Of a stretch of DNA of 64,000 nucleotides, positions 10,500 through 22,019 are shown piece after piece. Position 1 is the first letter of the stretch, and each line of letters begins with the position of its first letter. The notes beneath the pieces are model-generated. The model saw only the letters and a program-made list of their open reading frames with translations. It was not told where the DNA came from and did no database searches. The position numbers and the translations under genes were made by a program. The DNA is from Lithospermum erythrorhizon (taxonomy: Eukaryota; Streptophyta; Magnoliopsida; Boraginales; Boraginaceae), in the NCBI GenBank assembly GCA_019722365.1, contig JADFUC010002364.1, positions 1-64,000 of the forward strand, in the 5' to 3' direction.

Positions 10500-12920
10500 A
10501 TGGAATATGGAGATCTATGTGGATGATATGCTCATAAAGAGCCGGGAAGCCCAGGACCATGAAGCAAACCTCCAGGAGAGCTTCGAGAAATTGAGGAAGT
10601 ATAACCTCTAATTTGAACCGGATCGGTGTGTGTTCGGCACCAACACATCATTTAGTTCTGAGGTATATGGAGGATGAGCCTAATTCGGAAAAGATAAGTG
10701 ATTCGAGCATAGAGTCCTAAAACGAGAGGGAGATGACTGATTAACTGACGGATGTTGCTTTAGCCTTGATTTATCTACATGAGCAGGGGCATCACTTCTT
10801 CAAAGCCACTAAGAAGGGAAAGGAGTTTGAATGGATCAAGGATTGCGAGCAATCCTTCCAAGAGCTCAAAGCCTATCTTCAATCCCCACATTTGTTGGCA
10901 AGGTCGATGGAGCGAGATATTCTACAGTTGTATCCAGTGATGCAAATAGCGGCGGAAGTAGTGTGCTAACAAAGAAGGAGGGAGGGGAAAGGTTTAGAGG
11001 CACATTTGCTAAGCTAGCAGGTCATGAGAGGAGCCAAAACATGGTACAACTTGATGGAGAGCCGGTGTTTGCATAGTAGTGGTGAGTCGGGGAATCTAAA
11101 ACCTTAACTTCGGATCGATTTAGGTAGTCACGGATCAACCAACACTTGATGGGCCTGGGGAAGATTCAAGCACGTTTGGGCGGGAATAGTCAAGTGGGCC
11201 ATAGAACTCAAACTTGATTTGGCACATGGTATAAGCCGTAAACAAGTATATAAATGCTCGAGGTGTTGTGAGGAGCACATTTGTGGAATGCTCATTGGGC
11301 ACGGTTGAGGGATTGATCAGCTTTGAATAGGAGCCTCGCAAGAGAGGGTAATGGTTTTTATAAATTCGAGACGGTGCAAGTAATCTTGGTGGCTGGGGAA
11401 GGGATTATTATAAGTGGTCCCGGGAGGGTAATAAGATAAGAATATGTTACTGAGTTAGCCTTGACACAACGAACTACGAGGCTAAAGAGAAAGGATTGGT
11501 CTTGGCTTGAGCAACGAGCAGCGTCAAATATAAGGGCGAATTCTCAGATGTTGGTTGGACATAGGGCGATTTTAAAATTGATAAGACTAAAGAAAGGTTG
11601 GTCAGATACCTAATAAGGGTCATAAAACTCTGAAACTTTTCGATGCTTGTCATATGGAGCATGTGCTTAGATTAACGGAACCAAGAGGGTAGACGGAGTT
11701 ATCGGCTTGCCATGGCAAGATACGAGACACTCCATGAGGCCATGGTGGTGGAATGTATCGAAGAGGAAGCCTTCCAGATAAAGGAGGTCATGAACAACAA
11801 TGCTCCGGAGAGTAGGGGTTCAGGGGGCCTTGAAATATCCAAGATATCTTGGACTTAGCGAGGGCGAGGACACACGAGAGACTCCTCGGGTAGCTGAGAA
11901 TACGGAGGCACGATCTAAGGTACCATGTTGGACGGGGTATTGTACCGGAGATCTTTCAAAGATGCATTTGCTCGGATGCGTGAAAAGGAAATATGAATTT
12001 TGTCACGGAAGTCATATCAATTCAAGAGTTCGAATCACGAGAGAAATCCTATGATTAGGAGTATTACGGCCATCGATAGCCACGGATACTTTCGAGGACC
12101 CACGGCAGGAGATGATTAGTACTTCAAGCGGCATTTGCCATCGGCCCCCTCTGAGAAATGGTTAAATGCCGGCTTTACTTTAATTCCATTGCGGTGGACT
12201 ACTTCACAAAATGGGTTGAACCGAAGCCACGCCTCAGCGGCGTCGAAGTAGGTGTGCAATTCCTAAAAGAAATCTTAGCGTGGCTTAGGGTGCACCAGTG
12301 CTGGTCGCGAACAGCGGCGCCCAGTTCGCGGCTAGAAGATTGAGGACATGTGCACGAAGCTAGATATAGATCACATGACAAACTTCGTGTCCTATCCACA
12401 ACTAATGACCAAGTGGAGGTGATGAATCGAGTAATCGTCGAGAATGAAATGGCTCGGCCAGAGGTGGTTGGGATCGGGAGGCTTCAGAGCAGTCTTGTAG
12501 ATTCGAAACTGACCAGAGAATATGATCGCGGAGAAACCCGCCGTCGCAGTCTCTGAGATCGATGCTTGTTTCGGTGGAGATTCGCGTAAACTTGGTACAG
12601 AGTGAAAATATCGTGATGAGCTAGGCCAATGAGTAGGGTTTGCGACTCAACCTGGACTTATTGGAAGAGAAAAGAGCTGTCGTAATGGATAAAATTGCCA
12701 AATACAGAAAAGGGTGATTCTTTTCTGATATTCCTAAGAGCAAAATAAGCATCCGCTCATGGGAAACCTAGAAAGTTAGAATCTCCTTGGAAGGGATCAT
12801 AGCTCATCCGGAGGATAGTGAGACTAGTCATGGTATGATCTGGAGACCACTGAAAGAGCGTCAATGCAGATCTGGACCCCAACTTGGCGTATAAGGAAAT
12901 GCTAACGTGTAAGCCTGTAT
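10500..12920 (+). pseudogene. Ty3 Tat-group pol: RT, RNase H, integrase (5'-truncated)
   Basis: The first recognisable residues are [17 protein letters not shown] (from 10512), an intact YVDD box of a Tat-type Ty3 RT, then FEKLRKYNL and CVFG. The RT thumb and RNase H start follow at 10766-10969 (HFFKATKKGKEFEW, ECEQSFQELK-like, YLQSPHLL). A second RNase H-like NYEAKEKGLVLA block lies at about 11475, as expected for Tat elements with two RNase H domains. Integrase core residues are AVDYFTKWVEPKP (about 12190) and downstream TNFVSYPQLMTK-type sequence. An LRLNLDLLEEKRA block (about 12650) and a tail LESPWKG..IIRRIVR (about 12780) close it. The 5' half of the element, including gag and the RT fingers, is absent next to the SIRE LTR. 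Confidence 0.75.
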
Positions 12921-13317
12921 TATTTCAGAAATAAAGACTTGATTGATTAAAAATTGTTTGTTCCTTTAAAGTTCTATATGGATAAGATAATCCATTAGGC
13001 TAGGCCTTAAAGCGGATTGATAAAATCTATCCAATATTGAGTATATTATACCGCTTGAATGATCGAGACCGAATCCTTTATCTTAAACAAGTAGGAGGTC
13101 ACAGGTAGAGAGCGTCCTAAGTACAATTTTCCCCCTTGGGTAGGATCTGAATTTCTCAGCTATATAAGCATGGGAAAGGACCCGGGGAAATTAATAAACA
13201 AGGTTACAAAACTCTACAGGTAGAATATGCATGTGATTTGAGATGTCGTCCTGGGCGGAAGGTGAAATGAGCCAGTGAAGAGACGGAGGAGTAAATACCA
13301 ATATATCAAAAATAGAA

Positions 13318-13452
13318 CTAAAAGGCGAACAAAGTAGTAAAATAAAGCATAAATAAAGTGCATAAATAAAGTGCACATGTCGTTGAACCATGAAAAGGCG
13401 AACAAAGCAGTAAAATCAAGCATAAATAAAGTGCACGTGTCGTTGAACCATC
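13318..13452 (+). repeat. Two-unit tandem repeat with AAATAAAGTGCA submotif
   Basis: A unit of about 65-75 bp occurs twice: AAAGGCGAACAAAG(T/C)AGTAAAAT, then AAGCATAAATAAAGTGCA, ending CGTTGAACCAT. The first unit (about 13319-13389) has an extra internal copy of CATAAATAAAGTG. The second is about 13394-13451. It lies in the 3' untranslated region of the Tat element, a place where satellites can start. Confidence 0.85.
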
Positions 13453-13975
13453 CGGAAGGGTACCAGAGCTTATACTCCTCGGCCAGAGCTGGGAGTTGGG
13501 GACTTGGCTGGTTATCTTGATCAAGTCCTCGGGGAGAGGCCGTCTTGGCGATTCGAGAGGGGATCTCTTGGTGATAGGCAGTGCATGTCGTCTACATTTC
13601 CTCTCAGAAGCGCTTAGCTGGCGTGGAGAGCCTCTACTCCTCTTCCCGGCTCTTTGGAGGTCGGCAAGCTACTATATTACGCCTCACAAGGGCACGGGCA
13701 GCGAGGCTCGTTCCCGATTGAGATGCTCCGTGGTCACCACCTGAGTGGTGCTGACTCTTGCATTTAACCTTTACGGCCGTCTGACATGGCCGTTCCGTAT
13801 AGGCTCACAGTAAAATTTCTGAGGGCATGTTGGTAAATGGCGAGTCATTATCGAGACGTGGAGTAAACATGCAGGGGAAGAAAGTGAATTGATTATAAGA
13901 GTGCGTCATGGCAGTAAGAAGGAATATGTGCTACACCGGCTAAGGCGAGAAACTGCATGGATAACTTGACAGGGC

Positions 13976-14212
13976 CTATGACTCTTTGACCTGCGCCTCA
14001 CCGAGCTTGATCGAATATAGGCATAGCGTGGAGTCATAAGTAGGCCTGCCACAGGACCTCTCTGAAGCGGAGCAAAGTAGGGACTCGTTGAAAGTTGGGG
14101 GAGGGGGAGGCTGAGGAGCCCAGGGCGTGGGAAATTTTACAACCCCAGCAGATTTGGACCTCTTGATAGGAGGTGAAGGCATGAGAGTAGCGGTTCTTTT
14201 GGTGCTTGCCAT
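13976..14212 (-). CDS. Candidate antisense ORF of the Tat element (N-terminal part)
   Basis: A minus-strand frame of 78 codons starting MASTKRTATLMPSPPIKRSK, then a Pro-rich run near residues 32-38. A minus-strand TATA box (14328-14338) lies about 120 bases upstream, and the leader between is C/T-rich, as in plant genes. Antisense ORFs between integrase and the 3' LTR are documented in Tat-group Ty3 elements, with unclear roles. The basic, Ser/Thr-rich start could act in the nucleus, but that is inference. The frame stops at 13976; the likely continuation downstream is broken. An overlapping 153-codon frame (14034-14495) in another phase has no start context. I recognise no domain. Confidence 0.4.
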   Translation of the reverse strand: MASTKRTATLMPSPPIKRSKSAGVVKFPTPWAPQPPPPPTFNESLLCSASERSCGRPTYDSTLCLYSIKLGEAQVKES

Positions 14213-14327
14213 AGGGGAGGAAAAAGCTCTTGAGGGTTGGAAGATTGAGAAGAGCGGATGAGAAAAGAATGTTTTTGCTAGGGGATCTGCTGAGATTCGA
14301 GAATGAAGCCGGATTCTTGCTCGCTAG

Positions 14328-14338
14328 GTTTATAAAGA
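14328..14338 (-). promoter_or_regulatory. TATA box upstream of antisense ORF
   Basis: Minus strand reads CTTTATAAACC, followed by about 115 bases of pyrimidine-rich leader before the ATG at 14212. Spacing fits a plant RNA polymerase II core promoter. Only sequence resemblance supports it. Confidence 0.4.
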
Positions 14339-15000
14339 GGCTTTGCACTTTTAATTCAAAAGAATTGTGAGTAATGAGGAGAAAGCTGACTGAAGGTCGC
14401 GGGTAATGATGACCTGAGGAAAAATGGTTGGCTTTGGCCCACGTAGGTGAAAGCGTCCCGGTATACGATATAGAAGAGATCCACCAAGATTCCAAATATC
14501 CGATCCATGGAAAACGGGCGGAGTGCAGGGCGATATTAATCCCATGATGATAGGCTAGCCAGGCAGATCAGCGGAGGGTGGGCTGGCGTCGAAGCGGGCA
14601 AACAGTAAGCCGCAAATAAATAGAGTTGGGCTACGAAGATGGCCTAGGGGTGGCTTAAGCAGCCCGAGAAATTTGTGGCGGCTTCAGTCCAAGATATGAA
14701 GAAAGCTGCTGGCTTCACAACAATATGTGAGCTCAATTAAGGAGGCGGTTATGGGGCGCGTTACTGTATTATCATTAATAATAGTTCCATACAGACTTAG
14801 ATCAAGTAACGGTCTAAAATACTATAAAAGGTAAACTTTAAAGATAATCAAGTAAGTTCACTTTGATCTTTCAAATTACCTTTACAGAAACTAAACTTTC
14901 TCGATCATTTCTTGACTTGGTCGTCGGGTATTCCCGGCGAAACCGGTCTTTGTTCTGAGCATTTCTATTTGGCCGAGCCGTATCAAAACTGCAACAGAGA

Positions 15001-15203
15001 GGACTTGCCATCAAGATCCACTACGAAACGGTTGGTCATCAAAATACAACACTTGGAATAAGTAGAGCTTCCATAAAGTGATTGAAGGCGTAGCCCAGCG
15101 GTCTTAGCACCGAAGTGAGTCAACTGTCCCCGCGTTCTGAGAATGCATGACCATAAGCAGGTGGCCGCGGGTAGCGAAGGCCCAGCCTGGGATGCCTTGA
15201 GAG
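15001..15203. other. Spacer between Tat remnant and Tekay element
   Basis: About 200 bases with no gene or clear repeat. The last five bases before the Tekay LTR are GAGAG; a matching target duplication could not be found at the right end. Confidence 0.4.
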
Positions 15204-17560
15204 TGAAATAACTTAAATTCCTAGCGATTAAATTGTATTATGTATATCGGTGGTGGGACAGGAAATAGTCTAAATAATTTCATAATAAAATCGATCTACG
15301 AGACTAATTATTAGATGGGTAGTAATTTGTAATAAATGAAATAATATATTTTGTTCGTTTTAAATTAAGATTTAAACGAGAAGTGGAGAAATGAAAAGAG
15401 CCGAAACCAAAGCGGGACTTAACTTGTTATAAATGTCACCTTATAAATGCGTCATTTGATACTTATCCTGAAACTCCTGACAGACTCCTTGGCGAGAAAT
15501 TCCTATATTACCCCTATAGAGAATTTTGCTTGCATTCTTTTGTTTATAGATACAAAATTGGTTATCATCTTCCCTTAAATGCATCCTACATATTTAAGGT
15601 AAGAAAAGTTGGAAACTTTGGTAGTATTTTCAAAGATTTTGAAGTTTGACTTTTGTTGACTATTATGGTTTTGAACAGAGACTTTTAAATGGTATAGGCG
15701 TTATCTAAGCTGATTATGTGGTTAGAAGTGATAATAATCGATCTCTGAATTGAAATGTGTTGAATGTTTTGTTAATTCCTTTAGGTTGACTTTTCCAAAA
15801 TTCCTTTAAAATTGTATTAGGATGTTATTGAACGCTATATAATTGTTTTGGGGTAGAAGGGTTGATTCGATGTTGATTGGAAGAGATTATGTTGAGGTAG
15901 TTTGTGTAAATTGGGTAGTAGTTGGGGTTTGAATTAAAAAGGTTGTTTTAATATGGTTTAATTAGTTTGAGGGTGATTGTAGGATTGATTAGAAATCGTT
16001 TAAATTGATGGTGTTGGGGTAGGAGTGAGGGCCGTATGGAGGTTAGAATGAATTAAGGAAATTTTGTTTGTTTGTTAATTAATTTTTAAAAACGTGGCGT
16101 AGTAATCGTTCACTAATGTTGATAAGTAGGTAACTAGAATGTTGTTAAAAGTTAGAATTTTTAGAATTGTTACTAGTTTTGGTGTTTTAAAAGATATTTT
16201 TTTTGAACTAGGAGTTGTGGAATAATAATCGGGATTTAAATGGAAAAAATTATATTTTATGATATATGAAATGTCGAATTAGTTTGATCTTCATTTGGTA
16301 TTTAATAGACATAAGAGGAGATTATTAATCGGAAGGTACATCTTGTATATAATTGCTTTGGATAGAATTTGAGCCGGACACGACACGTGGACTACTAGAG
16401 TTATTTTAGTTCTTTAGCAGGGTGAAGTCTGAAATCTCATGATAGGAACCTTTCATATATATTATGGTTATATATTTGGCATGTGTTTGTTATGTATTTA
16501 TATTGAGATATATCTCGAGATTAATGTTATGAGTTGTAGTGGTTATGATTATACTACGATTGTTGTGTGTAATTGTGTTGCACACGTAGGCACATTTTAT
16601 TTTGTCTTTGGGTGAAATGATATATGTCACGTTGAGGGTAGCCTCGACGGGAGGTATGGTGTGATATGCGTATTGAGGGATAGCGAGGTGATCGGGAGGT
16701 TCGGTGTGATATGCATATTGAGGGGGTAGCCTGGAGTCGGGAGGATTATGATGTATATAAATACGTATTGTTGGGAAGATATGTGTATTGGTGGATGTGG
16801 TTGGTGGATGGATAATGCGGATGGAAGTTTTTGATGTTATGCATTTTGTTGGACTAACCATTCTGTTTGTGTTGTTTTATTTGAATGAATGTATTTGGTA
16901 TCGTTGTTGATGGTTGCTCCGATCTATGTGTGGAATGGTATGTTGATATTGTTGTAATTATGAATTAGAGGTTCTATTCTTGTTTGGGTGTAGTGTTCAT
17001 TGGGTAGTTCTTAGCGTTCATACGTATGCTTTTATATATAAGTATGATTATGTGGTTGGATACTGATAAGTGGTATTTGTATTAAACTCAAAGCTTGGCG
17101 GCTTACTCACATTTTAAATAGGCGGGCGTTTTGTGCCTAGTTTGCTAGGAGTTGATAAATCAAAGTTCTTGAGGTGTGTTGTGCAGTTCGCGGATTAAGA
17201 TCGCTGGGTGAGGCGGTGGTGGCATAAGGAAGTCTCACGGCAGGTCATCACCAATATCCTTTCCTCTTGTTATGTTTATAGAACTTTATTTAATACATTG
17301 AGAGTCGTGTGTGGCCATCTTAGTATTATGATATATTGTAGGTATATTTATATTTTTGTTGGTTGTATTATTGGGTTGATGTATCTTTGTGTTGATGGAG
17401 TTGTTTTTTTTGGGATGTGTTCATTCACCTGATGGACTAAAGTGTTATTATTATTAGTATCAAATCGGAGGTCATTTTTTGTTGGTATCCATTAGATTGG
17501 TATTATGGTGTATAGATTTGTGGATGATCTTAACCTCGGGCACAGGGGTGGTTTGTTATA
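15204..17560 (+). repeat. Tekay 5' LTR
   Basis: Begins TGAAATAACTT. It matches the 3' LTR over 15220-16050 and again over about 17045-17545. Shared blocks include GTTGGAAACTTTGGTAGT, TCAAAGATTTTGA, TGACTATTATGGTTTTGA and GATCTTAACCTCGGG. The middle (about 16060-17040) is missing from the 3' LTR. The end is set by the primer site at 17565. Confidence 0.85.
16630..16745 (+). repeat. Minisatellite in the 5' LTR
   Basis: A unit of about 50-55 bp recurs: GGGAGG(T) then TGGTGTGATATGC(G/A)TATTGAGGG and a (GG)TAGCC-type joint. Two clear units are at about 16650-16680 and 16695-16725, with GGGAGG repeated again near 16740. It lies in the LTR segment that the 3' LTR lacks. Confidence 0.65.
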
Positions 17561-17564
17561 ATTT

Positions 17565-17580
17565 TGGTATCAGGCTGGGT
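17565..17580 (+). promoter_or_regulatory. Primer-binding site, tRNA-Met type
   Basis: TGGTATCAGGCTGGG directly after the 5' LTR resembles the usual TGGTATCAGAGC site of plant elements primed by initiator tRNA-Met, with two bases missing. It fixes the LTR end and the plus orientation. Confidence 0.75.
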
Positions 17581-17959
17581 TTAGCGATATTTATGGTCTG
17601 CGCTTGTGGTTATGTGCCAAGATTTACGGTTGTTGTAGAGTTATCAATATTTGAGATTTCTTGTAGGTCGATGTACTTCTTTCGTTATATAGTAGGCTTT
17701 GTTGAGGAAGCCGCCACGTAGGTGTTAGGTTGGGCGGCGCGAGAAAGTGCAATAGGGGTGCGGCCCGGAGGAGGCACGAGGTGCCGGAGAGGTAGAGATA
17801 CGAGATCTGAGAAAATGGATAGTATTGTAGGCGTGATGAGCTTTAGTGTGGGGCCAGCCCAGTTACAGAGGTAAATATTGATGGAGATCGAGGCCTTAGT
17901 ACGTCTGCGGAGACGGGGAGGTGGGCTGCCAGGCAAATGACTGACCGTTTCTTGAAGCA

Positions 17960-18640
17960 GGACCATGAGGATTCATTGGGCGATTCAGATCCGAACATTA
18001 GAGTTCATCCGAGATTTGGAGAGCATATTTGGTCGATATAGGCATTAATGGGGAGTTGAGGACCACATTTGCAGTTTACAGATTACATGGTGGGCTACCG
18101 AGATTGGTAGGATTATGTACATAGATCTTTGGTTCTTGGTACAGACGGGCCTTGGTGATATGGGAGCGATTTGTGGAGAGCTGTTCGAGGCTTTTTATGC
18201 TTAAAGTGCATATTCGACTTTAGAGGAATTGATCCAGTACTGAGGGAAAGAAATATCAATGACTATGAGAAAAGATTCAGTGATCTATGCAAATCTTGAG
18301 AGGTAAATTCTAGCGAGAGGAAGAGGATCGAGAGATTTAGGGACGGGATGAATTGGGAGGTCAGCATGAGTGTAACTCAAAAGGGTATGCAACGCTTTCA
18401 TAGAATTATTTAATGATGCCTACAATTAGAGATGGAGTTGGCTGAGCGTCGGCTAGTGGGGAAAAAGAGGGGGTATGTTTTAGGATGGTTGGTCAATCAA
18501 ATTAAGGTTCGGGGCGTCCGTTGTAAGCAGTAAATTTACAACCAAAAGTCGGTTTTAGTGCCTACTTTACTAATTCAAAGTTAAGCGGCTCCTACTTACA
18601 TGCTGACCTTTTAGATGCATTGGGAGGGATCTCGGAGAGG
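17960..18640 (+). pseudogene. Tekay gag remnant
   Basis: Between primer site and protease, broken frames contain gag-like pieces. An FIRDLESIFGRYRH-type block lies at about 18005, an YEKRFSDLCK-like block at about 18265, and an RIERFRDGMNWEVSMSV block at about 18328-18378. The last matches the segment before the zinc knuckle in chromovirus gag. A Cys/His-rich knuckle is only hinted at near 18690-18730. Gag would build the particle; stops preclude a product. Confidence 0.6.
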
Positions 18641-19099
18641 TTATCGGGGGGCTGATTTAATATTGGGAGTTCCGTTTGGTAAGCCGGTCCTTAAAGTTGT
18701 GGAATGCCATTGATAGAGTTGTGGTTTGTTATCGTCTTGAAGGACATTCTTTGTTAACAATTATCCCCAAAGGCCGAGTGTCGGTGGAAGTACTAACTTT
18801 TATTTACTCGGTGCGGTAAGTGAGAGGAGGTTATCAAGGAAGTTGTGAAATTCGGTTTGGTGGTAGAAACTCCGGACGTGGAGTTGGAAATAGTCAAGGT
18901 AGTAATATTGGAGCTAGTCGGGGTGGTCTTTGAAGCCAGTGCATGATCGGTGTTCTGATTTTGACGTGAAGCTTAGGATGCTCCTAGGTAGTGCCGGTAC
19001 CACACGGGCTTATGTGGGTTAAAAGCTAAAGTCTTGTTTTGATTGGGCTACTCGTTCTTTCGTATGTATGAAAATTTTTCCAGTATTCTATAACTTTCG

Positions 19100-19330
19100 A
19101 GAAATTCTTGCTATACTGACTTCCCTAATTCCTAGCAGCCAGATGCGGAGAAGTGCAAATTGAGATGATGAGGTACTTAGAAACTTTCCCTTAAGTATTG
19201 AAAATCAATGTCTGGAGATAGATTTACTTCCTTTTGAGATGAATGATTATGATTTTATTTTGGGGATGGATTGGTTGGAGAGACATCATGCAGTGATAGA
19301 TTGTCATCTTAAGAAGATTGAAATATCTAG
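19100..19330 (+). pseudogene. Tekay protease C-terminal part
   Basis: The stretch LLPFEMNDYDFILGMDWLERH (split here: LLPFEMNDYD, then FILGMDWLERH, 19225-19290), followed by AVIDCHLKKI, is the conserved C-terminal half of the Ty3 retropepsin. The catalytic D-S/T-G was not found in frame; it should lie near 18960-19020, where GSAGTTRAYV occurs. The next 270 bases are a spacer leading to RT. Confidence 0.65.
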
Positions 19331-19599
19331 TCCTGGAAAATCTAAGATATTTTTCCTAGGTGATAGAAAAATTCTTTCCTCTTTGCCTGGTTTCTGCTTT
19401 AGTTCCCATTAAGATGTTGAGATGGGATGTGTTGGTTATGTACGTATTTGACCTGAGTAAGGAGGAGATTGAACTAAGAGGCGTGTGTTTCGTGAAATGC
19501 GTTGATGTGTTTCTGAGGAGTTGCGGGGACTTCCTCTGTCACGAGGTGGAGTTTTCCATAAAATTGCCATTGGTACTACTCCAATTTCTATGGCACCTT

Positions 19600-20660
19600 A
19601 TAGAATGGCTCTTAAGAGTTGAAGGAGTTGAAGACTCAATTGCAAGAATTGTTGGATAAGGGATTCGTTCGACCAAGTAGTTCACCTTGGGGTACTCCTA
19701 TATTGTTTGTCAAGAAGAAGGATGGATCTCTGCGGTTGTGTATTGATTATAGGCAGTTGAACAAGGTAACAATTAAGAATCGATATCCTTTGCCTAGGAT
19801 TGATGATGGTCTGTTTGCAAATCAGTGAGGATACTTGTATTTTCTAAGATTGACTTGAGGTCGGGAGTTAAATCGCGAGGATAAAGGAGGATGATGTGGG
19901 CATTGGGAAACAGATACTAGACTCGAGTTTTGGTGATGCGTTTTGGGTTGTGAATACTACTGACATTTATTGACACTTATAGATAAGATTTCCGCTCTTA
20001 TTTGGATAAATTTGTAGTGGTGTTTAATGACATTTTGATATATTCTAGTAGTGAGGAGAGCATAGAAGAGCACTTGAGAGTGTGTTGGAGAACTTGAGGA
20101 GAAATGGTGTATGCAAATTTTCCAAGTGTGAATTTGGTTGGGAGAAGGTGTAGTTTAGATTGTGTAGTTTCACGAGAGGGTATTGAGTGTTGATCCTTAA
20201 AATTGGGTGTGATGAATTGGGAATGACCACCAAGTGTTCTTGAATAAGAGTTTTTAAGGTCTAGCGGGATATTATGGGAGATTTATACGGGATTTCTCGA
20301 TTATTCTGGCGCCCGGCGACCAAGTTGACTAGGAAGGGAGTTCCGTTTGTTTGGAGTGAGGATTGTGAGCGGTGTTTAATGGTTCAAGGAAGCGAATACG
20401 CTCGGTGTTGACTCTTCCGTTAGGGCGGGATGGCTATGGGCGTTTATAAAATGATGCCAGAAAATCGGGGATTGGTGTGTACTAATGCTGACATGGTAAG
20501 ATGGTAAACATCGCGGCAGTTGAAAAATCATGAGAAGAAGAATTATCAAACCCAGCATGATTTGGAGTTAAATTTTACAATTGTGTTTGCACTTAAGATT
20601 TGGAGGCACTACTTGTACATGGTGTGGCGTCTCAGTTTTTACGACATGAAGTTTGAAGTA
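19600..20660 (+). pseudogene. Tekay reverse transcriptase and RNase H
   Basis: The best-preserved frame (19619-19828) reads [20 protein letters not shown], then [19 protein letters not shown] and [20 protein letters not shown]. This is the classic N-terminal half of chromovirus RT. Decay follows. The catalytic region at 20010-20046 reads VVFNDILIYSS where VF-I-D-D-ILIYS is normal, so one catalytic Asp is replaced and one residue is lost. RNase H is recognised by RQLKNHEKN..QHDLEL and ALKIWRHYLYM at about 20515-20625. Copies of this gene cannot be active. Confidence 0.8.
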
Positions 20661-21229
20661 CTTTGCCGATGCGAAGAGATTTAAAAGCGAGGCGGCGAAG
20701 GTGGATGGGGCAATGGCGATTGTGATGTTTTCATTGAGTATCATCACGGAAAGAATGTGGTATTAAGTCATAAGGGGAAAGGTTAAGGAGCCATTGAATG
20801 AGCTGAAGCTATTTGGTGTTAATTTTGGAGTAGGAGTTGATGGCGGTTTGTTGGCCCCATGAATAAAGAGTTGACCCGGTTCTTAACTTGATCGAATACT
20901 CGGTAGCAGCGAAGATGAGAAGTTACGAGAATGGTGAAGAGTAAGCGGAAGTAGATCGCTGTGGTAGAGATGATGGAGCCACTACGATGCGTAGTGATTA
21001 TTAGGTACGCTACTCTCAGGAGTTAAAGAGAATTTGGGCCGAAACATGCTCCATATAATATGCATCTGGTGGTAGAAAAGATGTATAGAAACTTAAGAGC
21101 GGTGTATTGGTGACTATGTGAAGAGAGGGAAATTTATTTGAGTTTGTATCAAAATGTTGACATGCGACAATAAAAGATAGAACAACGACATCCAGCGGGG
21201 TTATTCTGTACCTTCTACGTACGAGTGGA

Positions 21230-21720
21230 CTTGGGAGCATATTCGATGGATTTTGTTTCGGACTCGAGAGGACATTGAGAAAGAATGATGGTATTTCGGT
21301 GATAGTAGATCTGTTTGTCAAAAATCGGCTCATTGCTTACCAATTAAATCGATTCAGTCCGGAGTGCCGGTATGTTATTTGGCAGGTTGTATATTGATCA
21401 CATTGTGCGATTACTTAGGTGCCCGGTATCCATTGTGGGATCGAGATGGGTCGCCTCAAGTTTTTGAAATTTCAAGCGATGGGTCGAAGGTTAATTTAGT
21501 ACATCATTTCATCCTTTGATCGAGATAGGCAATCGAGAGAGAACAATTCAAACATTGGAGGATATGTTGCCGGCTTGTGTTGGGATGACGAGTTGCCTAA
21601 GATGGAGTTTGCGTATAATAATAGCTTCCATGCCAGTATTGAGATGGCACCATTTGAGCGTTATGCAGACATAAAAATGTAGGACTCAGTTTGTGCAGTG
21701 AAGTAGGAGATAGAATAATA
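21230..21720 (+). pseudogene. Tekay integrase
   Basis: SMDFVSDSRGH (about 21243) gives the first catalytic Asp region, with VDLFVKNRLIAY just after. GCPVSIV-type and SDRD-like pieces lie at about 21418-21450. Then RTIQTLEDMLPACV (about 21540) and PKMEFAYNNSFHASIEMAPF (about 21597-21656) give the glutamate helix and the conserved C-terminal core. Frame changes occur between blocks. The HHCC domain upstream (about 20950-21230) is largely unreadable. Confidence 0.78.
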
Positions 21721-22019
21721 TAAGGTTGAGTTGGTGGAAAGGTCGGTGGAAAGAATAAAATTAGTCACAATGACACTTGAAAGTGGCCGCAAGATAGACA
21801 AAAGATGTATGCGAGATGGTCGCTTGAGTAGATTTAATATTTGAAATTGGTGATGAAGTATTCTTGAGGATATCCCTTTGGAAAGGTGTCTTGAGATTCG
21901 GGAAAGAGAGAGAGGGAAGTTGGAGTCACGATATATTGGTCATATGAGATTTTGGATAGAGTTGGTCCGTTGGCTTTTTATCATTTAGCGTTGCCTCCAT
22001 AGTGGAAGAATTGATAATG

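Larger units (their letters stand above)
12921..15000 (+). mobile_element. Tat element 3' region (untranslated region and probable LTR part)
   Basis: No sense coding follows the integrase tail. The stretch contains the tandem repeat at 13318, an antisense reading frame near 14.0-14.2 kb, and at the right a TATA-like CTATAAAAGG at 14822. Long hypervariable 3' regions and antisense ORFs are known features of Tat/Ogre-group elements, so I assign it to the same element. LTR edges were not located because no second LTR copy lies in the window. Confidence 0.45.

Noticed and set aside
14034..14495. 153-codon minus-strand frame
   Set aside because: It spans the TATA and leader of the neighbouring frame and has no better start context or domain; the frame starting at 14212 explains the region better.
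16490..16861. 123-codon minus-strand frame rich in Thr, His and Ile
   Set aside because: It lies wholly inside the GT-rich part of the Tekay LTR and reflects a minisatellite.
17565..17580. Possible tRNA gene (TGGTATCAGG)
   Set aside because: It is only the 3'-end complement of tRNA-Met, placed directly after an LTR: a primer-binding site, not a tRNA gene.
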